Source of the DNA: Achromobacter agilis
Lineage (GTDB): Bacteria; Pseudomonadota; Gammaproteobacteria; Burkholderiales; Burkholderiaceae_B
Length of the DNA stretch: 64,000 nt
Direction of reading: 5' to 3'
Assembly (NCBI RefSeq): GCF_900496965.1
Contig: NZ_UFQB01000007.1
Span: 173,020 to 237,019 of the forward strand
Positions within the stretch are counted from its first letter, which is position 1, and the number at the start of each line of letters is the position of its first letter. The translations under genes were made by a program, and so were the position numbers. The notes under the pieces were generated by a model. It had not been told where the DNA came from. It saw nothing but the letters and a program-made list of their open reading frames with translations, and did no database searches. This document shows, piece by piece, positions 52,614 to 60,348 of this stretch.

Positions 52614-52708
52614 GGACTGAATGACAACTTTGCAGGGTTCGGCTTAATGACCGCAGCGGGTCGAAATCAGCCCGTCGTCGACGTCTGCTCGCGGCCAGAA
52701 GCGGACAT
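52614..52708 (+). repeat. Conserved intergenic element with GCGGACAT end
   Basis: This stretch contains TTAATGACCGCAGCGGGTCG and ends in a 23-nt sequence (52686-52708, core GCCAGAAGCGGACAT) that matches 20 of 23 positions of 45585-45607 and, less well, 54565-54588. I recognise this type of sequence (a tail reading CCAGAAGCGGACAT) as a scattered non-coding element in proteobacterial accessory DNA, but I cannot name it. The copies bracket the 45.6-52.7 kb and 52.7-54.6 kb segments. Confidence 0.45.
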
Positions 52709-52761
52709 ATGCGAATTGCCCTAAACTGACCTTCAGCCTCAATTGAACGAGGGCGTAGGCC

Positions 52762-53724
52762 TCAATTTTCTAAGCCAAATAGCGCATACGCCTTGCCTCG
52801 AAGTGCCTCGTCACAGAACTCATCCATATCAAGCAGCCTTATAATTTCATCTAACTGTTGCCTGCTTTTGTGGGGAAGAGCGAGAACACGCTCGACCGCG
52901 TGTGAGGGCAAATACCGCGAGAGGTACTGAAGGGGGTTCAGCGTCTTGGGCAAGTGGGATATCACCGTGTTCCAGCTGTACTTTTTGCTGATTCCGTCAT
53001 ACAGACGCTTGTACTCCAGATACGGACGCAGTATGGCGTTGTATTGGCTGAATACTGCGCCTCGGTGCCATGCATAGAACTTCTGAGCGCTGCCGCGGTA
53101 GATGGAAAAGACCTCGTAGATGTCTACTGCATCCTCAGAGCCTTCGATGTAGCCCTTGGCCATCGCATTCCAACCGTTCCAAGCCAGAAGCTCAGTCTTT
53201 GTCACAAGAAAGCGCGCCTGCCTTGATTTAACTTCGAAGTTGTGGGAAATTTCCCAATTCGCCTGCGCTATACGCCAGTGAGTGTTGTAGTTACGAAGGC
53301 ACTGCAAGAATTCATGCAGCCCGGGCGACGAGAAGTGTTTCTTCAACTCTTCTGCGTATCCGGAAACTGGCGATACACGGGTGAAGTTACGCGCATGATC
53401 AACCAGAGCCATGAGGGCGGCGGTGCAATTTGCCAGCTTTCGCTTGACCTCACGCGTATGGCGGTCGGCCTCACTTCCGTCGCCTTGATGCCAGAAGGCG
53501 GGGTTCTTGCTTCGATCCGAAAATAGCGAAATCTCGTCCAATAGATCAGAGATGTTCGTCTCGAGTACATAAACGGAGTCGTCGAGTTCCTGAAGCGACC
53601 GCCATAGCCGCCCTCCCTCTGTGTCCTCGATTGCTGTTCTTGCATCCGTAGAGTTTTTGAAGATCGCCGCCTCAATGACGGCGTAATTCCAAGGATGGGG
53701 GACTGTGTCGAGGTAGCGGGTCAT
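52762..53724 (-). CDS. Hypothetical protein of the accessory region
   Basis: A 320-residue, mostly helical, soluble protein from the ATG at 53724: MTRYLDTVPHPWNYAVIEAAIFKNSTDARTAIEDTEGGRLWRSLQELDDSVYVLETNISDLLDEISLF. The middle has HTREVKRKLANCTAALMALVDHARNFTRVSPVSGYAEELKKHFSSPGLHEFLQCLRNYNTHWRIAQANWEI, and the end is ALPHKSRQQLDEIIRLLDMDEFCDEALRGKAYALFGLEN. I do not recognise a family; there is no nucleotide-binding or nuclease motif. Codon use is less GC-rich than in the catabolic genes. It lies next to an integrase and a defence island, so it may be cargo, but no function can be stated. Confidence 0.65.
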   Translation of the reverse strand: MTRYLDTVPHPWNYAVIEAAIFKNSTDARTAIEDTEGGRLWRSLQELDDSVYVLETNISDLLDEISLFSDRSKNPAFWHQGDGSEADRHTREVKRKLANCTAALMALVDHARNFTRVSPVSGYAEELKKHFSSPGLHEFLQCLRNYNTHWRIAQANWEISHNFEVKSRQARFLVTKTELLAWNGWNAMAKGYIEGSEDAVDIYEVFSIYRGSAQKFYAWHRGAVFSQYNAILRPYLEYKRLYDGISKKYSWNTVISHLPKTLNPLQYLSRYLPSHAVERVLALPHKSRQQLDEIIRLLDMDEFCDEALRGKAYALFGLEN

Positions 53725-53914
53725 AAGGCCTAACCAGATTTGAACGTCAGTGTAGAGGGCTATGCTATGTGTAAACGAAAATATGGTTCTCTGCCTAGAG
53801 TTCGGCAGCCTGATGAATGGCCGTTTCCTTCCAGCCGCAAATGACTGCTCAGGGTCGGATAGCGCCCCTCCGGAGGAGCACACTGAATCTCCCCTTACTC
53901 AAAAGGAGATTGTC

Positions 53915-54541
53915 ATGGAATCCGCGAATGCCGCCGTTGACCGTCGTGTGCCCTGGAACAAGGGAAAGCTCACCGGGCAGAAACCGCCCCTAAAGCTCCG
54001 AGAAATCTGGGCAATTCGAATGAGACTTCAGATGGCTTCGAACACCCGGGAACTCGCGATGTTCAATCTCGCAATTGATAGCAAGCTTCGAGCGTGCGAT
54101 CTCATGCGACTGCAGGTACAGGAAATCCGTCACGGAAGCCACGTAGCCGCGAGAGCCACCGTCATGCAACAGAAGACCCTGCGTCCGGTCCAATTCGAGA
54201 TTACGGAGCAAACCCGTGAGAGCCTTGAAGCATGGATCGACACGCGAAGGCTAAAGGCGGCGGATTTTCTGTTTCCGAGCCGGTTGCATACATCGCCGCA
54301 TCTGTCGACGCGGCAGTACGCCCGGATTGTGCATCGCTGGGTCGCATCGATTGGCCTCGACGATACCGCATATGGAACCCACACTATGCGCCGTACAAAA
54401 GCCTCGCTGATCTACCGCCGGACGAAGAATCTTCGGGCTGTACAGCTGCTGCTCGGGCATACGAAGCTGGAAAGCACCGTTCGCTACCTAGGTATCGAGG
54501 TCGACGATGCTCTTGAGATGGCTGAACAAACAGAGGTTTGA
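53915..54541 (+). CDS. Small tyrosine recombinase (site-specific integrase)
   Basis: A 208-residue recombinase from an ATG with AAAAGGAGA upstream. It begins MESANAAVDRRVPWNKGKLTGQKPPLKLREIWAIRMRLQ. The catalytic set is complete: Arg in SKLRACDLMRLQ, HxxR in GTHTMRRTKASL, His in LLLGHTKLESTVRYLG, and the Tyr nucleophile in RYLG. It consists almost only of the catalytic domain, without the N-terminal arm-binding domains of phage integrases. Proteins of this PWNKGKL type are common in proteobacterial islands. It may have moved the adjacent Qat island. An inverted repeat follows its stop (54551-54574). Confidence 0.88.
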   Translation: MESANAAVDRRVPWNKGKLTGQKPPLKLREIWAIRMRLQMASNTRELAMFNLAIDSKLRACDLMRLQVQEIRHGSHVAARATVMQQKTLRPVQFEITEQTRESLEAWIDTRRLKAADFLFPSRLHTSPHLSTRQYARIVHRWVASIGLDDTAYGTHTMRRTKASLIYRRTKNLRAVQLLLGHTKLESTVRYLGIEVDDALEMAEQTEV

Positions 54542-54550
54542 TGCATCCTC

Positions 54551-54574
54551 GCCGGCGAGCGGTCGCTTGCCGGC
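54551..54574. other. Inverted repeat downstream of the integrase gene
   Basis: GCCGGCGAGCG and CGCTTGCCGGC face each other around GT (one G-T wobble). It lies 10 bp after the integrase stop. There is no T-run, so it may be a factor-dependent terminator, a recombination site or the end of the GCGGACAT-type element, whose degenerate copy overlaps its right arm. Confidence 0.5.
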
Positions 54575-54635
54575 CAAGAACGGACTTTCACGAGTGTCTG
54601 CTTACAGCCACCAGTCGCGATGGTGGCGCACTTCC

Positions 54636-55376
54636 TTACCGTTGGCCCATGAGATAAAGAAGCGCCTGACCGTTTCGAGCAAGAATCTCTGCCGCTTCAT
54701 CGGGCGTTGTCGCCCACAGCGGAGCAAGGCCCTCGGCAACCTGGGACGCGTTCCAAGGCAAGACTGACTTGCCCCCAACCTTGGCAAAGGGACCATCGCT
54801 TTCTGGCACAACGCGGTCGTGCGGCATTGCTTCAGCCAAGGCCCGGCCATTCGCAGATTCGAACATCGCCGGCCCGATGCTGAACCAACACCCGTGCGCC
54901 GCGGCGTCCTTCAATTCAGATCTGCTTCCGGAAAACCAGTGCATGACGGCCGTGCCGAAGTTCGGATGCCGCTCGAAATCCGCCAATACGTCCCTGACTG
55001 CGCGGCGGGAATGGACACTGAGCGTTCTGCCTCCCACCTCCGCGCACCGGGCGACGACCGCGCCGAAAATTTTGCGCTGGACTTCGTAGTGGGCTTTGAA
55101 ACGAGGCGACCCATCAAGGCCCACCTCACCGACCGCCTTGACGTCAGCAATCTGTTCCAGTAGCAGGTCTAGTTCTGCTGCGCGCTCGTGGGCAATTTCG
55201 GGATGGAGTCCGGGTGTGATGAGTACTGAAGGCAACGGCTCCAGCGCTCGCGACGTCGCCGCGAACGCCTTAGGACTCGTGGTCACCAACCAGGTGAACT
55301 TATTGCGGCGGGCGGCCTCGCGGTAGACCTCCATCGCACGAGGGTAGAGGTCGAGGTGGCAGTGAAAGTCCATCAT
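54636..55376 (-). CDS. qatD: QatD: TatD-family DNase of the Qat defence system
   Basis: A 246-residue metal hydrolase. It begins MMDFHCHLDLYP (HxH metal ligands H5 and H7), with KAVGEVGLDGSP (bridging Glu), TLSVHSRRAVRDVL (His), GTAVMHWFSGSRSEL (His) and VVPESDGPFAK (Asp) as in TatD deoxyribonucleases. In Qat systems the TatD-like protein is the fourth component and the probable DNA-degrading part. Its ATG overlaps the stop of qatC (ATGA). The length is near that of housekeeping TatD (about 260), and all metal ligands seem present. It is the last gene of the minus-strand operon. Confidence 0.92.
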   Translation of the reverse strand: MMDFHCHLDLYPRAMEVYREAARRNKFTWLVTTSPKAFAATSRALEPLPSVLITPGLHPEIAHERAAELDLLLEQIADVKAVGEVGLDGSPRFKAHYEVQRKIFGAVVARCAEVGGRTLSVHSRRAVRDVLADFERHPNFGTAVMHWFSGSRSELKDAAAHGCWFSIGPAMFESANGRALAEAMPHDRVVPESDGPFAKVGGKSVLPWNASQVAEGLAPLWATTPDEAAEILARNGQALLYLMGQR

Positions 55377-56638
55377 AACAGTCCGTCCGCTTGGAGCAAC
55401 GCCTCCAGTTCACCAAGACCAGCTTGGAGCACCCCCCGATATGAACCACGCTCACCTGGCGCAGCAAACGCGAGCGTGGCGCCAAGGAAGCGGTCCAATC
55501 CCTGCTCACGCACCGACAACACAGCCAGCGCTGCCGCCATAGGGTCGTCCGGTCCGCTGGACTTGTCAGAACCGGCCAGCGAGGGGAAGGTATAGGTAGT
55601 CCTGTCGCGGCCATGGCCCCAGGCGAGAAACGCTGCTCGTCGAATCATGCAGGGAACGCAGCGACCACAGTGCGTTCGATTGTAGGTTCGGTACCGTCCG
55701 CAGCTCGTGGAATCTGAAGCGACGGTGTCAAGCAAGGTCTGGTTCGCACATTCGCGCAGCATTTCGCCCTTCGTTTTGAACCGGTATGGCAACTCGAGCC
55801 GTACGTCGATATCCAACACTTCGAGCAGCTCCTGCAGCATTGCCATGAACAGCGGGTGCGTCGTGCGCGTGCTGAGGCTGGACACTCGCCCAGGGACGAG
55901 GGGCGGATTGACGCAGATGAAGCCGTTCTCGGGGACAAACACCTGCACTGGCTGGCCAGCAATCTTGGATGCCGCCATCACGGCGAACCCGTAGAACGCC
56001 AACGAGCGACCGCGCGTCGAGGGCTCCCGACGGCCGGTAAAGTTGATGCCATGGCTCCACTGCATGTGAGTCGCCCCGCCGCCAAGGAGCGTGGCGTACC
56101 GGCGTTGGCGCTCGGAATCCTCGTGGGCCAACTGCGAGACGAACGCCGGCTGTCGCCCACTGGTCACCAGATCGATGCCCCCTACAAGGCTGTCAAGACC
56201 GCCCGACAGAAGCGAGATGCAATCGTGGGCCAGCGGTTGGAGTCTACCGTTCGGAGGCGCAACCCCGCCCTCGACGAAGTGAAGCGTCCAATAATCTCCC
56301 GTCAGAACCTTCAACATCTGTTCGACATGGGCCTTCCAAGGTGCCCACCGAAGAGGTTCATGCAAGCCGACCGTGAGTTCGATGGTCCGAGTCCAGCCGT
56401 CCGCACTGGTGTTCCGCAAACAGCAAAGGTCGGCTGCGCAAACCGACAAACAGAACTGCACGAAATCCCAAGCCTGAGCGCTTGGAGCGAATCCCTTGCG
56501 CTTCAACGACCCACGCCAGCCCTGCGCGATTGTTCCAACGCCGGCGCGCTTGGCGCTCTTAAATAGCGTGAACGCGCGCTCGCCATCTGCGAGCGTCGCG
56601 GGCAAGTGGCTAACGGACGTACATAGCACCTTCGTCAT
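55373..56638 (-). CDS. qatC: QatC: QueC-like protein of the Qat defence system
   Basis: A 421-residue protein. It carries the PP-loop ATP-pyrophosphatase motif SGGLDS (residues 145-150) and a zinc site of four Cys (C313, C324, C327, C330; HCGRCVPCMIRRAAFLAW), both as in QueC, the 7-cyano-7-deazaguanine synthase. It is longer than QueC (about 230) through an N-terminal extension of ~130 residues that is usual for QatC. QueC-like proteins in defence systems are thought to modify DNA, nucleotides or proteins; here the target is not evident. The start overlaps the qatB stop (ATGA). Confidence 0.92.
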   Translation of the reverse strand: MTKVLCTSVSHLPATLADGERAFTLFKSAKRAGVGTIAQGWRGSLKRKGFAPSAQAWDFVQFCLSVCAADLCCLRNTSADGWTRTIELTVGLHEPLRWAPWKAHVEQMLKVLTGDYWTLHFVEGGVAPPNGRLQPLAHDCISLLSGGLDSLVGGIDLVTSGRQPAFVSQLAHEDSERQRRYATLLGGGATHMQWSHGINFTGRREPSTRGRSLAFYGFAVMAASKIAGQPVQVFVPENGFICVNPPLVPGRVSSLSTRTTHPLFMAMLQELLEVLDIDVRLELPYRFKTKGEMLRECANQTLLDTVASDSTSCGRYRTYNRTHCGRCVPCMIRRAAFLAWGHGRDRTTYTFPSLAGSDKSSGPDDPMAAALAVLSVREQGLDRFLGATLAFAAPGERGSYRGVLQAGLGELEALLQADGLL

Positions 56639-57498
56639 GACGCAAACACCTCCATTGCCGACCGCAGAACGTCTCGGGCGAGCCGCTTCGGGTCGAGCCC
56701 CGTCCCACCGAGCCGCTCCATGACGACACGAACTTCCGACTGCACGTACTCCCGCACATCCTTCCGAAAGAGCTGGACTTGTTGCGGGTCGTGCCTCAGC
56801 CGCTCGTAGATTTGCCCGAGTTGCAGGTCCATGCGATTGCAGACATCGTTGGCGATGGTGATGGCCATGACATCGTGAATCTGCACATCCGTGAGGTTGA
56901 AGACATCGATGTCGGGACTGAGTTCGTAGAGCAGTCCAAGCGCCTCGGCCGCAGCGTTGCGCAGCGATTCGTCGTCCACGCTGCCCGTATCGGGCATGAC
57001 CTCCTTGACCAATTCTAGGATGAGGTCGTCGGCAGCGAGACTCGCAGCTCGTGTGCGATTTACCCAGTCCACAACCTGCGGGTCAGATCCATCGCGGGCG
57101 GACGCCAAGAACTGCCCCAGGGCACCTGCGCCCTGAGCCGTACCTCGCATGGTGGAAGCCGCGCGCCGCGCACCGCCCATGCCCTTGGTAACCATGCTCT
57201 TGGCCGCGCCTCGCAATGAGTCGCGGCCGCCGCCGCCAAGAGCGGCGGACATCTTGGAACGCGCGTCGGCGAACCGGCGACTGGGCGCAAAAGCCCCATC
57301 CGGCGCCTCTTGATCGCCGGCTGTGGCGCCCCCCTCGGCTCCAGCTTCGGTGCCCGTGTCAGCAGGCTCGTGGTCGCCATCATCGCGCGAGCCATCTGCG
57401 GCATCGTCGCCGCCGGCAGGCGCCGCCTCTGGAATCAGCCACTCCGGGTCAAACGGCGAGCCGGCTTTGCCGCCGGAACTTGACGTTGAGGTTCCCAT
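56635..57498 (-). CDS. qatB: QatB of the Qat defence system
   Basis: The 287-residue protein begins MGTSTSSSGGKAGSPFDPEWLIPE, the Gly/Ser-rich start usual for QatB. An acidic, low-complexity linker (about residues 25-70) is followed by FAPSRRFADARSKMSAALGGGGRDSLRGAAKSMVTKGMGGARRAASTMRG, then a helical C-terminal domain (ALGLLYELSPDIDVFNLTDVQIHDVMAITIANDVCNRMDLQLGQIYERL). No enzymatic motif. Its role in the complex is unknown. The ATG overlaps the stop of qatA (TAATG). The assignment rests mainly on its place between qatA and qatC, together with the N-terminal pattern. Confidence 0.9.
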   Translation of the reverse strand: MGTSTSSSGGKAGSPFDPEWLIPEAAPAGGDDAADGSRDDGDHEPADTGTEAGAEGGATAGDQEAPDGAFAPSRRFADARSKMSAALGGGGRDSLRGAAKSMVTKGMGGARRAASTMRGTAQGAGALGQFLASARDGSDPQVVDWVNRTRAASLAADDLILELVKEVMPDTGSVDDESLRNAAAEALGLLYELSPDIDVFNLTDVQIHDVMAITIANDVCNRMDLQLGQIYERLRHDPQQVQLFRKDVREYVQSEVRVVMERLGGTGLDPKRLARDVLRSAMEVFAS

Positions 57499-59378
57499 TA
57501 TCTGGTCCCCCGCTTCGCCCGCTGGATGGCCGCTTTAGTGGGTTTCTCCACCGAAGAGTCTGCCTCCCACTTGTCGAGGGTGGGGCGTGCCCATGTCTGC
57601 GAGTACAGGAGGGGGACGACGCCAGGACCAACTTTCCCGACCGGTGCTTCTGCCAAAAGCGCCGCGGCCTGGGCAGCCAGGTCCGGGTACACCTTGCAGG
57701 GCTCGATGAGCGGAACGACGTCCTCACCCGAGCGCCACGTCCGCATCGCGGCCTTCAGCTGCCAGGCTTTGCCCATGGCCATCCCTGCCTGAATGGCACC
57801 AGCGGCTCGGATGGCTTCAGTGAGCGGTGCGTTCGATGCCGTTGCAGTGACCAGGGCGTCGCGCAATGCACGCCCTTGGTCAGTCATGTTGTCCGCGCCA
57901 AAGTCCCGAGTCGCCGTATCCCTGCTCAAGTGCAGTAGGGGGCGGAGGTCTACATTTCCCAGCGGCGGTTTGAGTTGCAGCCATTCGCACGAAAAGGGGT
58001 CATCATTGAAGGGCTCGGGGAGCGGCGTCCCGGCCGCCGCCGCGGCTTCCGCTTCACGCAAGGCCGTCACTCGCCCATCGGCGTCCGCCGAAACCCTTGC
58101 AGCCAGGGCGTTGGCCAACGTTTCGTCGCACCGTTCGACAAGGTGCCACTTTGCAAGAGAAGGGATGTCGAGGTCGATGCCCTGCGGGGCAGCTAAGGCC
58201 GACCGCAAGTATACCGTGTTCAGGAACCGTTTCATTAGCCGCGGGTTCGCGTTTACGGCGCTCGACTGGGTGAGCAGCGGAGCCAACCCCTCAGCAAGTT
58301 GCATCAACTCGAGCATGGGCGTGTTGCCCATGCCGACAAGGCTTTGCAAGAACTCGGACGTGACGGCGTCGCCTTTCCAGCTGCTTTGCAGGCGCTTTGG
58401 GATAGCCTCCTTTGCCGCGTCGAACCCGACCTTTGCGAAAACGCCGTCAGCATAGGCACGCTCCATCAGCAGCAAAGCTAGATATGCCTTGGCTTCATTG
58501 ATGCCAAGTCGCGGGACGTGCAGCGGAACCTGGATGAGCTTGTCGAAGTAGTTCGTTGCAACCTCGCTCGAGATGCCGGTCCCTTCGAAGTGCACCCGCA
58601 CCGCGCCTCGAATGAACTCGTTATCGGCCGCCACCACAAACGCGCTGCGCTTGAGGAAGAGGAGGAGGCGAATCGATTCCAGCGTAGAAATGGCGGTCTT
58701 GGGCAGACAGCGGTCTAGGTCGTCCACGAAAACGACCAGCGTCACCTTCAGCTCTTCGAGCAGTTCTTCGAGGGCATTGCGGAACGCCTGGATCTCATTG
58801 GGCAATGAGATCGGCTCTGAGGGCTTGAGCAGATCATTGGGCATCTCCTTGTTAGCGCCCTTATCCTTCTTCTCGCCTTCTCCATCGCCCGACTCCTTCG
58901 CGTCGTCGTCTCCGCCGACTCCGAAGAACCCAGCAGCCTTCATGACCGCGGAGCCGATGCTGCCGACAGGCACACCTGTGTAAAGCGTCACGGCGGCTTC
59001 ACCACCCATTTGAGCGAGGCGAAGGAAGTTGATGCGCTTGAGGAGGCGCTTCGCCTTCTTTAGCAGGGGCTCGCTCTTGGCCGCCAGCCGCAGGACCTCA
59101 TCGCCAACCAGCTGCAGCAGCGCACCTCGGGCACCCTCAAAGTCTTGGTATAGCCAAGGGTTAAATGTGACGATGACGTAGGTGTTGGTCCCCGGAGCAT
59201 CGGCTTGTTTCAACCGGCCTTCTATCATCCTGACCAACGAGGTCTTACCTACACCCCAGCCGCCAGATACGCCGACCGAAATCGGCGTGCCGTTCGCCTG
59301 TTGAAGGAGTTTCGCGCACGCGTCCGCTACCACACCGAAATTCAAGTAGTCGACGGTCGTTTCGTTGTCTGACCACAT
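57498..59378 (-). CDS. qatA: QatA: KAP-family P-loop ATPase of the Qat defence system
   Basis: A 626-residue ATPase. Walker A is GVSGGWGVGKTSLV (residues 36-49) and Walker B is LVVFVDDLDRC (214-224), as in KAP NTPases. Hydrophobic segments around residues 125-155 (GGEAAVTLYTGVPVGSIGSAVMKAAGFFGVGG) sit between them, followed by an acidic/Lys-rich insert (residues ~156-178), a KAP feature that may attach the protein to the membrane. FKPWLY-like FNPWLYQDFEGA follows the first helix. It starts the operon qatABCD, whose four genes overlap end to start. Qat was described as an anti-phage system by Gao and colleagues in 2020. Confidence 0.93.
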   Translation of the reverse strand: MWSDNETTVDYLNFGVVADACAKLLQQANGTPISVGVSGGWGVGKTSLVRMIEGRLKQADAPGTNTYVIVTFNPWLYQDFEGARGALLQLVGDEVLRLAAKSEPLLKKAKRLLKRINFLRLAQMGGEAAVTLYTGVPVGSIGSAVMKAAGFFGVGGDDDAKESGDGEGEKKDKGANKEMPNDLLKPSEPISLPNEIQAFRNALEELLEELKVTLVVFVDDLDRCLPKTAISTLESIRLLLFLKRSAFVVAADNEFIRGAVRVHFEGTGISSEVATNYFDKLIQVPLHVPRLGINEAKAYLALLLMERAYADGVFAKVGFDAAKEAIPKRLQSSWKGDAVTSEFLQSLVGMGNTPMLELMQLAEGLAPLLTQSSAVNANPRLMKRFLNTVYLRSALAAPQGIDLDIPSLAKWHLVERCDETLANALAARVSADADGRVTALREAEAAAAAGTPLPEPFNDDPFSCEWLQLKPPLGNVDLRPLLHLSRDTATRDFGADNMTDQGRALRDALVTATASNAPLTEAIRAAGAIQAGMAMGKAWQLKAAMRTWRSGEDVVPLIEPCKVYPDLAAQAAALLAEAPVGKVGPGVVPLLYSQTWARPTLDKWEADSSVEKPTKAAIQRAKRGTR

Positions 59379-59726
59379 TTCAAATTATCTCCAACTATGC
59401 CAAGTTGTCTGATATTAACTTCCGATCTGCCGCTACGGCGCGCGGCCCTCTCAAAACCTAGGATATCCACCTCAAAATCACTATTTAGTCTTATCTATGG
59501 TGAGCCGTCTTCGGTCGGTCATTTAGGGCGGCATAACGCCAAGAGCAGTTGTTCGATGCTGAGCTAATTAAGATTCAGGGCGATCTGCGATCTCAATATT
59601 CTTAGGTCTGCCTAAGGTCTCTTCTGCAATGCTCGCTCCCATCTTTCCGACTATAGTCATTTTTATACGAGAGATTTCCAACTTTTACTTTTTCTGCATT
59701 TAGCCAGGTGTGTCCCGGCGATTGCT
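59379..59726. other. AT-richer intergenic region between qatA and the Cys-rich gene
   Basis: The 348-bp stretch is clearly lower in GC than the rest of the window and has no open frame with coding character. It must hold the promoter of the Qat operon (minus strand) and of the plus-strand genes. I could not pick a single strong promoter pair. No inverted repeat or direct-repeat array was noticed. Confidence 0.5.
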
Positions 59727-60192
59727 ATGGAACATAACTTCGAAAGGCTGAAAGCCCACATCCTCCCACTATCGCAGTCGGACATATTTGACGCAGCCCG
59801 CACTGAGTGGGATTTGGTGAGTGTTGAAATTACGCAATTGTTCGATCAGTGCCCCTGCGGGCAAGAGATTAAAGAACATTTGCTACATAACAAATCGCAT
59901 CACGGGCCACTCGACGTACGTCGGCAATGTTTGCATCAATCGGTTCATTGGCATTGATACGGGCAACTTGTTCGACGGCCTGAAGCGCATTGCAAACGAT
60001 CCATATGCCAACGCTAACCTCGACGTCATCGAGCATGGGCGCAAGATGGGATACATCTATGACTCTGAAAATAAGTTCTTAGTTAGCACACGCCTCAAGC
60101 GGAAGCTCTCGGACAAACAGCTTAAATGGAAGCGCAAGATCAATCGCCGAATAACGGAACAGATCTCGGTTCAACGTCGCACGCGCACCTAA
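59727..60192 (+). pseudogene. Small Cys-rich (zinc-finger-like) protein gene with a +1 frameshift
   Basis: The first frame reads MEHNFERLKAHILPLSQSDIFDAARTEWDLVSVEITQLFDQCPCGQEIKEH. The next frame continues CYITNRITGHSTYVGNVCINRFIGIDTGNLFDGLKRIANDPYANANLDVIEHGRKMGYIYD. One extra T in TTT at 59879-59881 breaks the join; with TT the protein would be 154 residues. CPCG ... HCYITN ... VGNVCINRF gives a treble-clef-like set of Cys with a nearby Asn, as in small nucleic-acid-binding proteins. I cannot name the family. It stands between the Qat and OLD/helicase systems. It is a mutation or a sequencing error. Confidence 0.7.
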
Positions 60193-60348
60193 AAATCCGC
60201 AGAGGCCGCTTCGCGGCTCGGCATAACTCAAGGGTTCCGCCCTCGAACGGACGATTGGAATTTCTATGCGACGATTCATAGATGGCTGGGTCGAAAGAGC
60301 TCTGCATTTGGCCCTGGGAATTGCCCATAACCGAAGCGGAAGTAGAAA

